A stretch of 64,000 bases of DNA from Leptospira selangorensis. Its GTDB lineage: Bacteria > Spirochaetota > Leptospiria > Leptospirales > Leptospiraceae. Shown in pieces: positions 22,746-33,258 of the stretch (within the stretch, counting starts at the first letter, position 1; each line of letters begins with the position of its first letter). The notes below the pieces were generated by a model. It had not been told where the DNA came from and made no database searches. It worked only from the letters and a program-made list of their open reading frames with translations. A program made the translations under genes and the position numbers. Where the stretch lies: positions 434,001 through 498,000 of the forward strand of contig NZ_RQES01000010.1 in the NCBI RefSeq assembly GCF_004769405.1. The letters run 5' to 3'.

Positions 22746-23903
22746 ATGGCAGTAGCAAACTTTTTGAACGAAGCAAAAGCTCAAGGCAATAAACTATTTT
22801 TGCAATTTGGGGGCCAGGGTTCTCCTTGGTTGAAGGAACTTTCTAAACTTTACGAAACAGATCCTTCTTTAAAAGAATTGTTTGATACGGCTTTCAAAGC
22901 TCTAGCGGAAGAAGTTCCTAGCTTAAGAAAAGATATCATCTCTCAAGGATATGATTTCGAATCCTGGATCAAAAATCCAGAATCCGCTCCGGACGAAAAC
23001 TATCTCTGCAGCGCTACAGTTTCTATTGTAGGTATCTTCCTCACTCAAACAGCAAATTACGTCTCTTTAGTTAATAAAGGTTTCACCACTTCCGAGCTGA
23101 TCGCAAACGCTTCTGGAGCAACCGGTCATAGCCAAGGGATCATTCCTGCGGTATTAATCGCATTAGGAAAAGAAGGCGCTGACTTCTACAAAGAATACGT
23201 TAAATTTTTGAAATTCGTTCTATATCTTGGATATAGAGCTCAGGAACTTTACGGAATTTTTAATCCTTCTGAAGAAGTTCTAAAAGGTAACGAAGAGATC
23301 GGAGATAAACAACCTGCTCCAATGGTTGCAGTCATCGGTTACAGTGCTGCTGAACTTTCCGAAAGAGTTCAGAAGACAAATGCAGAACTCGGACTCAGCG
23401 GAACTAAAGCAATTTATGTTTCTTTATTCAATACTCCTGATTCAAATATCGTTTCCGGAAATCCGGAAGCTCTTCTTGCTTTCCGCAAAAAGTTCAAAGC
23501 AGAGATGGATGAGAAAAAAGTAAAATTCGTCTACTTAAGAACTACTGCACCTTTCCATTGCCCTATTATGGACGAGTCTGAAAAGACTGTTCCAAAAGAT
23601 ATGGAAAGAATCGGATTCAGCTATAAAGGTTCCGATCTAAAGATCCCGGTCTATTCTATCTTTGATGGAAGAAACTACCAAAACGAAGCAGACATCAGCT
23701 TACCTTTATTCAGAGAAGTTTTGATCAAAGCTCTTTACTGGGACAAAGCGACCACTACTTTTGTGAAAACTCCTAAGTTAGTCGGTATCGATTTTGGACC
23801 GAGCGTTGTTTCTCAAAAATTAACCCAAGCAAACTTGGGAACTTCCGAGAACAAAATTTACAGCGCATCCAGCCCGAAAGACATCAAGGTACTTTTGGCT
23901 TAA
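22746..23903 (+). CDS. Stand-alone acyltransferase of the fungal FAS/SAT type
   Basis: 385 residues. The fold is that of malonyl/acetyl-CoA:ACP transacylases: an FGGQG start motif (21-25), the nucleophile elbow GHSQG (Ser129), and a C-terminal catalytic His region ([11 protein letters not shown]). GHSQG rather than the bacterial FabD GHSLG is characteristic of the acyl- and malonyl-transferase domains of type I fatty acid synthases and SAT domains. This copy is free-standing. AAGG precedes the ATG. It should load an acyl or malonyl unit on a carrier protein; which one is unknown. A TetR-type dyad shared with the beta-oxidation genes lies about 100 bases upstream. Confidence 0.75.
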   Translation: MAVANFLNEAKAQGNKLFLQFGGQGSPWLKELSKLYETDPSLKELFDTAFKALAEEVPSLRKDIISQGYDFESWIKNPESAPDENYLCSATVSIVGIFLTQTANYVSLVNKGFTTSELIANASGATGHSQGIIPAVLIALGKEGADFYKEYVKFLKFVLYLGYRAQELYGIFNPSEEVLKGNEEIGDKQPAPMVAVIGYSAAELSERVQKTNAELGLSGTKAIYVSLFNTPDSNIVSGNPEALLAFRKKFKAEMDEKKVKFVYLRTTAPFHCPIMDESEKTVPKDMERIGFSYKGSDLKIPVYSIFDGRNYQNEADISLPLFREVLIKALYWDKATTTFVKTPKLVGIDFGPSVVSQKLTQANLGTSENKIYSASSPKDIKVLLA

Positions 23904-23951
23904 ACTTTCCGATCTAGGAAATTCTCCCTTCGGACAAGAAAAGACTCCGCC

Positions 23952-25532
23952 ATGGATTCGGTTCCTAAATTACTAAGAACCTCGATTCGGCGGTTGTCTT
24001 TTCTCTTTCCGGAAACATTCAGACGAAAACTTTTATTCGATGTTCTTGCTCCTTATAGAGAAAAAGAACTTCCTCTTTTAGGAAGATCCGCTTTCCAAAC
24101 GGGCCAGTATTGTGAATTACAATTTTGGAAATTTCTAAAAGAGCCGAATCATGAATTCGACATTTCCAATCAGTTCATTTCTCCCAAACAAAAATCCTTA
24201 CTCAAAGATATCGCAGGTAATCTTTTCCCGGATGCAAAACATGCAGGATATAAAGATTCCAAAACCAGATCTTATCTAGATTCAAAACAATCAGTCAAAG
24301 GTGCTTGTGTTAGAACAAAATTTTTCGACACAAGAGCGGACTTTCTAATTCCTAATGAAGAAGGTTGGCAGGCAATTATCATCAAGGCATCTTCCTCTGC
24401 TAAAAGAACTCATATTTCCGAACTTTCTTTTATAAGAATGGTTTTGGAAGAAGCAGGATATAAGGTAAGTTCTACCCAAGTATGGACTGTAAGTTCCGAA
24501 TATTCTTATACAGGAACCGAAATAGATCCGAATCGACTATTTCACAAAAAGGATTGCAGCAAAGAAACTTTGGCAAACCTGGAAGCCACCAAAGAAAAAG
24601 CATACAATCTATTAGAAGTATTAGAAAAAGATAAAATTCCTTCTATCACCTTTTCCAAACATTGCGATCATCCCAGAAATTGTATCCATCCGGAATCCTG
24701 TTATTCAGATTCGCCTCCAGGAGATCTATTTACTCTGAGAGAAGGAAAAGACCTCACTCTAACTCTTTGGAACCAAGGAATCCGAAATTTATCCGAAGTA
24801 GAACCGGATTCTGAATTCACTCATCGCCAAAAAATACAAGTAGAAGCCGTAAAAACTGGAAAAGAACATTTAGATAAAGATTCACTTTTAGCTTATCTAA
24901 ATCAGTTAAAGTTTCCTTTATATTGTTTGGATTTTGAAACGATCAATCCGCCTGTTCCTGTATATAAAGATACTCATCCTTTCCAACATGTCCCTTTTCT
25001 ATATTCTTTGCATGTGATCCGAAAAGATCTGACAGAAAAACCGGAAGAATATACCTATATAGACGATCACGATAAGGACCCGAGACTTGGTATCTTAGAA
25101 TCACTTTCTTCCCAGATCAAACCGGGAGGGACCATTCTCGCATTCAATGATAGTTTCGAAAAACGTTGTTTAAAAGAATCGGTCCAAGCTTATCCAAAAT
25201 ATAAGGAATGGTTCCAATCCATAGAACCTGATTTTTCGGATCTAGCAAAACCGTTTTGGGATTACGATTATTATCATCCCGCCCAAGAAGGAACCACTTC
25301 TTTAAAGGTTGTTCTTCCTGTCCTTACCGGCGCAAATTACAAAGAACTTACGATCAACGCGGGGCATATCGCTAACTCCGAATTTTTAAGGATTAAAACT
25401 GAGAATGTCTCGGACCAAGAAAGAGTGAGAGTAGAGTCCGACCTGATTGCTTATTGCAAGATGGACACCTACGCTTTAATCCTAATCCTTAGGGCTTTAG
25501 CGGAGAAGTTAAACTGGTCCGGAAAATTATAA
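23952..25532 (+). CDS. DUF2779 protein, probable Cas4-like nuclease fusion
   Basis: 526 residues. The C-terminal part (about 320-520) is DUF2779, starting at LYCLDFETINPPVPVY. This carries the acidic DFET motif of RNase H/exonuclease folds, with further acidic residues in FNDSFEKRC and LIAYCKMDTYALI. The N-terminal part (about 90-250) resembles a PD-(D/E)XK nuclease of the Cas4/AddB type (TKFFDTRADFLIPNEEGWQAIIIKA). It ends in a cysteine cluster HCDHPRNCIHPESC that could hold an iron-sulfur cluster. The nuclease Glu-x-Lys is not a clear match, since the core reads IIIKA. The function is unknown. No CRISPR array or cas gene is nearby. Confidence 0.7.
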   Translation: MDSVPKLLRTSIRRLSFLFPETFRRKLLFDVLAPYREKELPLLGRSAFQTGQYCELQFWKFLKEPNHEFDISNQFISPKQKSLLKDIAGNLFPDAKHAGYKDSKTRSYLDSKQSVKGACVRTKFFDTRADFLIPNEEGWQAIIIKASSSAKRTHISELSFIRMVLEEAGYKVSSTQVWTVSSEYSYTGTEIDPNRLFHKKDCSKETLANLEATKEKAYNLLEVLEKDKIPSITFSKHCDHPRNCIHPESCYSDSPPGDLFTLREGKDLTLTLWNQGIRNLSEVEPDSEFTHRQKIQVEAVKTGKEHLDKDSLLAYLNQLKFPLYCLDFETINPPVPVYKDTHPFQHVPFLYSLHVIRKDLTEKPEEYTYIDDHDKDPRLGILESLSSQIKPGGTILAFNDSFEKRCLKESVQAYPKYKEWFQSIEPDFSDLAKPFWDYDYYHPAQEGTTSLKVVLPVLTGANYKELTINAGHIANSEFLRIKTENVSDQERVRVESDLIAYCKMDTYALILILRALAEKLNWSGKL

Positions 25533-25619
25533 TAAATCCTTCCGGATCGATTCTTCCGTAGGAATTCCAACCAAAATCGGACTTGTCGGGAGGGGTCCAG
25601 CGATTTCCCTATCCTTAGA

Positions 25620-26827
<1,208 letters not shown>

Positions 26828-26831
<4 letters not shown>

Positions 26832-27313
26832 CAAGAATTGCTGTTTATCCTGGCTCCTTCGATCCTTTAACTAGAGGGCATTTGGACATTCTCCACAGGT
26901 CCGTAGGTCTATTCGACAAAGTGATCATCGGTGTCGCGGTAAACTCCAATAAAAGTCTCCTTTTTTCCATCGAAGAAAGAATAGAATTCATCAGAGAAGC
27001 AACCAAGGGTTGGGAAAATCTGGAAATAGACACTTTCGAAGGACTGACAGTGGACTATTGTAAAAAGAGAGGAGCTAAAAGTATCATCAGAGGACTTAGA
27101 GCAGTCACTGATTTTGATTACGAATATGCAATTTCTCTAATGAATAGGAAACTTGCTCCGGATGTGGAGACAATCTTTCTGATGTCCTCAAACGACTATT
27201 CTTTCGTATCTTCTACAATCGTAAAAGAAGTGGCAAGACATGGAAGGGATGTATCCGCCCAGGTCCCGGATCACGTCAGCAAAGCATTACTTAAAAAATT
27301 ATACCACAAGTAA
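26828..27313 (+). CDS. coaD: Phosphopantetheine adenylyltransferase
   Basis: 161 residues. The nucleotidyltransferase motif [14 protein letters not shown] (about 9-22) and the C-terminal [12 protein letters not shown] motif are present. It makes dephospho-CoA from 4'-phosphopantetheine and ATP, the fourth step of CoA synthesis. It is translationally coupled to argG by an ATGA overlap. Confidence 0.95.
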
Positions 27314-27326
27314 CTAAGGAATAAAA

Positions 27327-27740
27327 ATGGCTAGAACATTTATCATGATCAAACCCGACGGAGTGAAAAACAAACATGTCGGCGATATCCTACAAAGAAT
27401 CGAAAAAGAAGGATTCAAAATTTTAGGACTTAAATATCTTAAACTTTCCCTGGAAGATGCAAAACAATTCTATAAAGTGCATTCCGCTCGCCCTTTCTAT
27501 AATGACCTTTGTAGCTATATGTCTTCCGGCCCGATCGTTGCAGCTGCTTTAGAAAGAGACAATGCAGTTCAACATTGGAGAGATGTGATCGGAGCTACCG
27601 ATCCGAAAGAAGCTGCTGCAGGCACTATCAGAGCTCTATTTGCGGAAAGCAAAGAAGCAAACGCAGTGCACGGTTCCGATTCTGATGATAACGCTGCATT
27701 AGAGATTAGCTTCTTCTTCAAAGGAAACGAACTGTTCTAA
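27327..27740 (+). CDS. ndk: Nucleoside diphosphate kinase
   Basis: 137 residues. [16 protein letters not shown] at the N-terminus and [16 protein letters not shown] (phosphohistidine His) near residue 117 are the family signatures. It balances NTP pools by ping-pong phosphate transfer. AAGGA lies six bases before the ATG, and a strong terminator follows 25 bases after the stop. Confidence 0.96.
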   Translation: MARTFIMIKPDGVKNKHVGDILQRIEKEGFKILGLKYLKLSLEDAKQFYKVHSARPFYNDLCSYMSSGPIVAAALERDNAVQHWRDVIGATDPKEAAAGTIRALFAESKEANAVHGSDSDDNAALEISFFFKGNELF

Positions 27741-27764
27741 TAGAACCGATCTTTCCCTTTATAG

Positions 27765-27798
27765 ACCCGGTGTCCCTGAAAAGACCACCGGGTTTTTT
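27765..27798 (+). terminator. Intrinsic terminator of argG-coaD-ndk
   Basis: ACCCGGTG (27765-27772) pairs perfectly with CACCGGGT (27786-27793), followed by a run of Ts to 27798. Confidence 0.85.
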
Positions 27799-27983
27799 AT
27801 TATTATCTTCTAATATACAACAACCTAACATTCGTTCTATATAAAGAGCCTTCTCGATCGACGTTCTTGTCGGAGAAAAAAATCCGGATTATAACGAATT
27901 TTTCTTGTACTTTTTGGAAATATCTTTCTCTATTTTTCCTACGTAGGCGAAATAAAACCACCGTTTCGACCGAAGCTAATAAT

Positions 27984-28160
27984 ATGAACGCAGTGACCAA
28001 AGAGCAGATCATTAAGCATAGCCGTATCATAGAAAAATACAGAACAAAGGATACTTTGTTCGACGGCTCCCCGGATTGGATGGACGATGTTTTGGAAGTG
28101 ATCTACTCCCAAGACGATTTTATAGCGGAAAAACCCGATATAGATCTGGATATAGAGTAA
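27984..28160 (+). CDS. Small acidic protein, unknown function
   Basis: 58 residues from the ATG at 27984 (MNAVTKEQIIKHSRIIEKY), ending in a strongly acidic tail (KPDIDLDIE). The frame is open upstream to a TTG at 27867, but that extension has no ribosome site and an odd Arg/Phe-rich composition, so the short form is preferred. The helical segment followed by DGSPDWMDDVLEVIYSQDDF looks like a folded small protein. No family is recognised. The 243 bases between ndk and this start hold only the terminator and AT-rich DNA. Confidence 0.5.
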   Translation: MNAVTKEQIIKHSRIIEKYRTKDTLFDGSPDWMDDVLEVIYSQDDFIAEKPDIDLDIE

Positions 28161-28192
28161 TCCTAATCCTTCTTCTATCTTTTAAAAGTTCT

Positions 28193-31100
28193 TTAAGCCG
28201 GGGCGACCGCTCCGGACTCTCTTAAAATTTTCATTATCTCAGGTTTACAACTTCCACAACCAGTTCCCGCTCCTGTCTTTTCAGATATAGTTTTAAGATC
28301 ACATACACCATTTCGGATCTCTTCTTCTATATTACCTTTTCCTACTCCATTACAAGAACAGACCAATGCACCTATTGGAGGTTTAAGCGGAGAAGATCCG
28401 GTCAAAAGTTTATCTCTCTTATCTCCGAGCTCAATACCGGAAGAGATCATCGCCTTAAATTCTGAAAACTCCGACTTGTCCCCAACCAAGATCGCTCCTA
28501 CTAAACGATCTCCTTTGATAATACATTTTTTATAGCGGCCCTTTCTTTTATCGAAGAATACGATCTCTTCGTATTCTGGACCTGCCTCGTCCATCGGAAC
28601 ATCAGGCAATCTCAATGACACCAATTCTAAGCCGGGGATTTTAAGAAGATTTGAATGCATTGATCCTGAATAAGAACCAATCTTGTATCCGTACATATGC
28701 CAAGCTGCGAACTCAGCCTGCTCTTCCGTGGCGGCAACGGTTCCATACATTCCAGTAGAATGTTCAGCGACTTCTCCTATTGCGTAAATATCCGGATCGC
28801 TGGATTGTAAGAAATCATTCACTAAAATTCCAGACTTACAATTGATCCCTGCTTCTTTTGCTAATTCCAAATTCGGGACCGTTCCTACTGCGAATACAAT
28901 CCCATCCGGGCGTATGCTAGAGCCGTCTCTGAACTTAATACTTTCCAGTCTTTCAGTTCCGTACACTTTTGAAATTTCGGTATCGAATAAGATCTGGATC
29001 CCTCTGGCTTCTACTTCTTTCCTTAAAATTTCTCCTGATATCTCATCCAATTGTTTGGACATCAATCGATCCGTTCTCACAAGAACAGTCACATTTACAT
29101 GCAAAGATCTTAATGCAGCAGCAAGTTCTAAACCGAGCAAACCTCCGCCTACGATCAACGCATGGGTATTGGGGACAAAAAACCCTTTGATCCGATCTGC
29201 GTCGTTTTTGGAACGAAGGCTAAAAACGCCCAACATCTTCTCTGGAATATACTTGGGGATAGAAGGTCTACTGCCGGTTGCAATTATCAGTTTATTATAA
29301 GAATATAAATTACCTTGGGAATCTCTGACCTTCTTCCCTTCCGGAAGTATTTCCGAGACGGAAATAGATGATTTAACCTCAATATTCCAGGATTCGATCT
29401 CTTCTTCGCTGACCGCAGATAATTGAGAAAATTGTTTTTCTCCGCTGATCAGATCCGGCAGTAGAATTCTGTTATAAAATGGATGTTCTTCCTTACATAA
29501 TACTGTGATCTCATCCTCGGGAGAGATCGCTCTGAACTTTCTCAGGAAAGCAATAGTTCCGTTGCCTCCACCTATAATCAGTATTTTTTCCTTAGGTTTT
29601 TTGTAAGGAAGAACTTCTACTGCCGAAATTTTAAAACCTGGTTGTTTGGAAAACGGATCAAACTTTGAACTTGTAAGATTATTCGCTCTTGCCTCATCGT
29701 TTCCATTTTTTCTTCCCCAATGCATAGGTAAGAATACGGTACCTTGTCGGATACTTTCGGTAATAGTAGCCCTAACTCTAACACTTCCTCTTTCGTTTTT
29801 GACTTCTACAATCTGCGATTCTATAATGTCTCTTTCTTTCGCGTCAATCGGATGGATCTCAAGATAAGGTTCTCTCTTATGTTCTTTGAGTTTTCTCACC
29901 TTTCCGGTGCGGGTCATTGTATGCCATTGGTCCCTGATCCTTCCGGTGGTAAGAATTAAAGGAAAGTTCTCATTCGTTTTTTCTGAATTATCTTCCGGTT
30001 CTACCGAATGTATTTTTGCCTTTCCGCCAGGACGATAAAACCTTCCATCGGAAAATAATCTTGGAGTTCCCTCATGATCCTTGGAAGGGAAAGGCCATTG
30101 CACGGATCTTCTATCTTGTAAGATAGAATAATCCAAACCTCCGATATCCAGATTTGTACCTTTAGTAAGAAGACAATGTTCTAGGAAAACTTCTTCCTCA
30201 TTTTTATAATTGAAAGAAGGACCAAATCCCATCTTCTCTGCAAACTCTGTTAGTATCCAAGTGTCTGCCTTTGCATCTCCAGGAGGATTGAAAATTTTAG
30301 GTAGATACGTTATTCTTCTATCTGAGTTTGTCATGGTACCTTGCTTTTCTGTCCAACCTGCAGCAGGCAGCACATAATGAGCAAATGGAATGGACTCATG
30401 ACGATTTGAAATATCTTGGACAACTACTAACTCAGCATTCCTAAGTCCCGCCTCCACCGTTCTTGCATCCGGAAGACTTACCGTTGGATTTGTACAAATA
30501 ATCCAGATAGCTTTCATCTTTCCGTTTTTGAGATTTTCGAACATCTCTGTGGCAGAATAACCCGGCTTGTCCCGAATAGATTCCACTCCCCAAAAATCCG
30601 CTACTTCCTTTCTATGATTTTCATCTGCAAGATTTCTGTGAGCAGGAAGAAGATTACATAGCCCGCCTACTTCTCTTCCTCCCATAGCATTCGGTTGTCC
30701 CGTTAAGGAAAATGGACCGGACCCAGGTTTGCCTATCTTACCCGTGATCAGATTCAAATTGATTAATGCTAAATTTTTATTCACTCCAACTACACTTTGG
30801 TTCAGGCCCATTGCCCAAAGAGTTAAAAATCCTTTTGAATCAGAGATTAAACTCGCCGCTTCTCGGATCGAATTTTCTGAAACTCCGCAAGAGTCCGCAT
30901 ATTCTTTCATACTGATAGAAAAAACTTTTTCTTTCAGCTCTTCGAAACCTTCCGTATGTGATTTGATAAAATTGGGATCTAAAGAATTGGTCTCTATCAG
31001 GCTTCTTGCAATTGCATTGAATAATAATATATCAGTTCCCGGGATAATTTGAAGATGTAAGTCCGCGTTCTCACAACTCTCGGTTTTTCTTGGATCGACA

Positions 31101-31705
31101 ACGATAATCTTAACATTCGGGTCCGAATTTTTTCTGGCTTCTATTCTTCTAAAAAGAATCGGATGACACCAAGCCGGATTTGCACCTGCTATCAAAAAAC
31201 AATCTGCAATTTCTATATCGTCATAAGAGATAGGAACACTGTCCTCACCCAGGGACATCTTATAACCTACAACTGCAGAACTCATACATAGTCTGGAGTT
31301 AGTATCTATATTATTTGTATTCAAAAAACCTTTGGTGAGTTTATTCACCACATAATATTCTTCCGTTAATAATTGTCCGGAAACATAAAATCCTACCGAA
31401 TCAGGTCCGTGTTCTTTGATCAGATTTTTAAAACGAGAAGCGATCTCCCCTAACGCAGAATCCCAATCGGTCTTTTGTAATTCTCCTGTTTTAGGATTTC
31501 TTACCATTGGATGTAAAAGCCTGTCGCTTTTATCCAAAACGGTGTGATGCAGATTCATCCCTTTTGAGCAGAGCATTCCTTTATTCGCAGGATGATCCGG
31601 ATCTCCTTGGACCGTAAAACTAGTCTCACTCTCTTTTTGAATCAATACACCGCATCCGACCCCACAATAGGAACAGGTACTTCGAAATCCATTTTCTGTA
31701 TTCAC
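28193..31705 (-). CDS. Assimilatory nitrate reductase fused to its NAD(P)H reductase
   Basis: About 1170 residues in three parts. (1) About 1-690 is a molybdopterin nitrate reductase of the NasA type. Its N-terminal 4Fe-4S site is CSYCGVGC plus the Cys of MLCSKG, and the Mo-ligand Cys is in SRLCMSSAVVGYK. (2) About 695-1100 is an FAD/NAD(P)H reductase like the first half of NirB, starting ILIIGGGNGTIAFL. (3) The last 60 residues are a BFD-type [2Fe-2S] domain (CSCNGVGKG, then GTGCGSCKPE). It should reduce nitrate to nitrite in the cytoplasm with pyridine nucleotide in a single chain. The start is unclear: GTG at 31705 or TTG at 31711. A sigma-54 element just upstream predicts RNA starting at about 31706, which favours the GTG. 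Confidence 0.9.
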   Translation of the reverse strand: MNTENGFRSTCSYCGVGCGVLIQKESETSFTVQGDPDHPANKGMLCSKGMNLHHTVLDKSDRLLHPMVRNPKTGELQKTDWDSALGEIASRFKNLIKEHGPDSVGFYVSGQLLTEEYYVVNKLTKGFLNTNNIDTNSRLCMSSAVVGYKMSLGEDSVPISYDDIEIADCFLIAGANPAWCHPILFRRIEARKNSDPNVKIIVVDPRKTESCENADLHLQIIPGTDILLFNAIARSLIETNSLDPNFIKSHTEGFEELKEKVFSISMKEYADSCGVSENSIREAASLISDSKGFLTLWAMGLNQSVVGVNKNLALINLNLITGKIGKPGSGPFSLTGQPNAMGGREVGGLCNLLPAHRNLADENHRKEVADFWGVESIRDKPGYSATEMFENLKNGKMKAIWIICTNPTVSLPDARTVEAGLRNAELVVVQDISNRHESIPFAHYVLPAAGWTEKQGTMTNSDRRITYLPKIFNPPGDAKADTWILTEFAEKMGFGPSFNYKNEEEVFLEHCLLTKGTNLDIGGLDYSILQDRRSVQWPFPSKDHEGTPRLFSDGRFYRPGGKAKIHSVEPEDNSEKTNENFPLILTTGRIRDQWHTMTRTGKVRKLKEHKREPYLEIHPIDAKERDIIESQIVEVKNERGSVRVRATITESIRQGTVFLPMHWGRKNGNDEARANNLTSSKFDPFSKQPGFKISAVEVLPYKKPKEKILIIGGGNGTIAFLRKFRAISPEDEITVLCKEEHPFYNRILLPDLISGEKQFSQLSAVSEEEIESWNIEVKSSISVSEILPEGKKVRDSQGNLYSYNKLIIATGSRPSIPKYIPEKMLGVFSLRSKNDADRIKGFFVPNTHALIVGGGLLGLELAAALRSLHVNVTVLVRTDRLMSKQLDEISGEILRKEVEARGIQILFDTEISKVYGTERLESIKFRDGSSIRPDGIVFAVGTVPNLELAKEAGINCKSGILVNDFLQSSDPDIYAIGEVAEHSTGMYGTVAATEEQAEFAAWHMYGYKIGSYSGSMHSNLLKIPGLELVSLRLPDVPMDEAGPEYEEIVFFDKRKGRYKKCIIKGDRLVGAILVGDKSEFSEFKAMISSGIELGDKRDKLLTGSSPLKPPIGALVCSCNGVGKGNIEEEIRNGVCDLKTISEKTGAGTGCGSCKPEIMKILRESGAVAPA

Positions 31706-31733
31706 AACCAATTTATAGCAATTTTCATGCCAA
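31706..31733 (-). promoter_or_regulatory. Sigma-54 promoter of the nitrate reductase gene
   Basis: On the minus strand TTGGCATG, four bases (AAAA), TTGCT: the -24 block lies at 31733-31726 and the -12 block at 31721-31717. It matches the TGGCACG-N4-TTGCW consensus except T for C at one position. The predicted RNA start is 31706, one base before the GTG codon at 31705. Confidence 0.7.
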
Positions 31734-31798
31734 TATATAAATTTTATATTTGATTCGACTAAACTTGCAGTATTTCAGAATAGAAAATGAGCGATTTC

Positions 31799-31841
31799 AA
31801 ATTGTGCGCTTTTAAATTAAGCATCATGTACAAAATGTGCG
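31799..31841. repeat. Tandem ten-base repeats, possible enhancer sites
   Basis: AAATTGTGCG (31799-31808) and AAAATGTGCG (31832-31841) match at nine of ten positions and are spaced exactly 33 bases apart, about three helical turns. They lie between two divergent sigma-54 elements, about 95-135 bases from one predicted start and 170-210 from the other. That is a usual distance for activator binding. The remainder of the 31706-32043 gap is AT-rich and holds no gene. Confidence 0.45.
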
Positions 31842-31981
31842 TAATTTCTAGCAATTTTATCCTATGTTATTAGATTCAATCGCGAGTGAATTTATATATG
31901 CGTTCGAAAAAGAAGGTCTTAATCCAAATTTTTATATCATTCTATCTTAATATAAGATTTTTCAAAAACTCTTCCAAAAAC

Positions 31982-32009
31982 TTGGCACGACTTTTGCTAT
32001 AAGATCTAT
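31982..32009 (+). promoter_or_regulatory. Sigma-54 promoter of the narK-nir-moa operon
   Basis: TGGCACG (31983-31989), four bases (ACTT), TTGCT (31994-31998) is an exact match to the sigma-54 consensus TGGCACG-N4-TTGCW. Transcription would start near 32009, leaving a 35-base leader with GGAGAG before the narK ATG. Confidence 0.8.
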
Positions 32010-32043
32010 GTGAGCGTTTCTGCTCGTTAACGGAGAGCTTTAA

Positions 32044-33258
32044 ATGAAAAAATTTCGTGAATTTCTATCCTTAGGTCACTTTCCATCGCTCGTGAGCTCC
32101 TTTCTATACTTTGACTTCAGCTTCATGGTATGGATGCTGCTTGCCGCTTTAGGCGTCTTTATTTCAGAAGAATTCAAATTAGGCCCTGCTCAAAAAGGGA
32201 TGTTGGTCTCTGTTCCTTTATTAGGAGGAACATTATTAAGGATCCCTATGGGTCTACTTTCAGATCGTTATGGATCTAAGATTGTGGGTCTTTGCGGAAT
32301 GGGCGTCACAATGCTCACGCTACTACTTGGCTGGAAATTCGCTCATACTCTTCCTGAAGTGGTCCTTGTAGGATTATTATTAGGAACCGCAGGAGCAAGC
32401 TTTGCAGTTGCTCTTCCTTTAGCTAGTAGATGGTATCCTAAAGAATACCAGGGTTTAGTAATGGGAATCGCAGGCGCTGGAAACAGCGGATCTGTGATCG
32501 CTACATTCTTCGCTCCTGATCTTGCAAGAAACTTCGGATGGCATGCAGTTTTCGGTCTTGCTCTTATTCCTTTAGCTTTTGCTTTCGTATTCTTCTTATT
32601 CTTTGCAAAAGATTGTCCGGGAACAATTTCCAAAAAACCTTTAAAACAATATTTGGTACCTATCAAATCCAGAGACGCTTTATTCTTCTGTTTGCTGTAT
32701 AGCGTAACGTTCGGTGGATTCGTAGGTATAGCAAGCTTCCTTCCTATCTTCTTCCATGACCAATATGGTGTGGATAAAGTCACCACAGGGTTTTATACAT
32801 CTTATTGTATCTTAGGTGCAAGTTTAGTTCGCCCTATCGGTGGATATCTTTCCGACAAATTTGGCGGAGTAACGGTTTTACTTGGAGTATTCGCTGGAGT
32901 TGCTTCTTGTCTAATCGCGGTCTCTTGGTTGCCTTCCGTAGGGATCATCCTTCCTACATTCATCACTTTAATGATCTTCTTAGGTTTAGGGAATGGTTCC
33001 GTATTCCAACTCGTTCCTCTTAGATTCAGCAAAGAGATCGGGATCATCACTGGATTTATAGGTGCGTTCGGAGGTTTGGGAGGATTTTTCGTTCCGAATC
33101 TATTAGGAAGTTTGAAAGCGATTTCCGGAACCTTCTCCGTCGGATTCGTAGTGTTGTCCGTAGTAGTAGCGTTATCCGCCTTCCTTCTATTCCTGATGAA
33201 CACTTATGTTTGGGAAAAAAATAGAAAAAACGAATCCTTAGAATTGGAGTCGGCTTAA
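32044..33258 (+). CDS. narK: Nitrate/nitrite transporter, NarK family (MFS)
   Basis: 404 residues with twelve membrane segments. The first loop reads LLGGTLLRIPMGLLSDRYGSK, the MFS motif with the Arg that binds nitrate in NarK. The Gly-rich nitrate signatures are visible as GIAGAGNSGSVIATF and GFIGAFGGLGGFFVPN. It imports nitrate across the inner membrane. GGAG lies eight bases before the ATG. It heads the nitrite-reductase and cofactor operon and is expressed from a sigma-54 promoter. In a nitrogen-assimilation setting the name nasA is also used for such transporters. Confidence 0.9.
   Translation: MKKFREFLSLGHFPSLVSSFLYFDFSFMVWMLLAALGVFISEEFKLGPAQKGMLVSVPLLGGTLLRIPMGLLSDRYGSKIVGLCGMGVTMLTLLLGWKFAHTLPEVVLVGLLLGTAGASFAVALPLASRWYPKEYQGLVMGIAGAGNSGSVIATFFAPDLARNFGWHAVFGLALIPLAFAFVFFLFFAKDCPGTISKKPLKQYLVPIKSRDALFFCLLYSVTFGGFVGIASFLPIFFHDQYGVDKVTTGFYTSYCILGASLVRPIGGYLSDKFGGVTVLLGVFAGVASCLIAVSWLPSVGIILPTFITLMIFLGLGNGSVFQLVPLRFSKEIGIITGFIGAFGGLGGFFVPNLLGSLKAISGTFSVGFVVLSVVVALSAFLLFLMNTYVWEKNRKNESLELESA

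Noticed and set aside
23952..25532. CRISPR-associated role for the Cas4-like protein
   Set aside because: No repeat array or other cas gene is present anywhere in the window.
27867..27983. N-terminal extension of the small acidic protein from TTG
   Set aside because: No ribosome site and a composition unlike the rest; the ATG at 27984 is more plausible.
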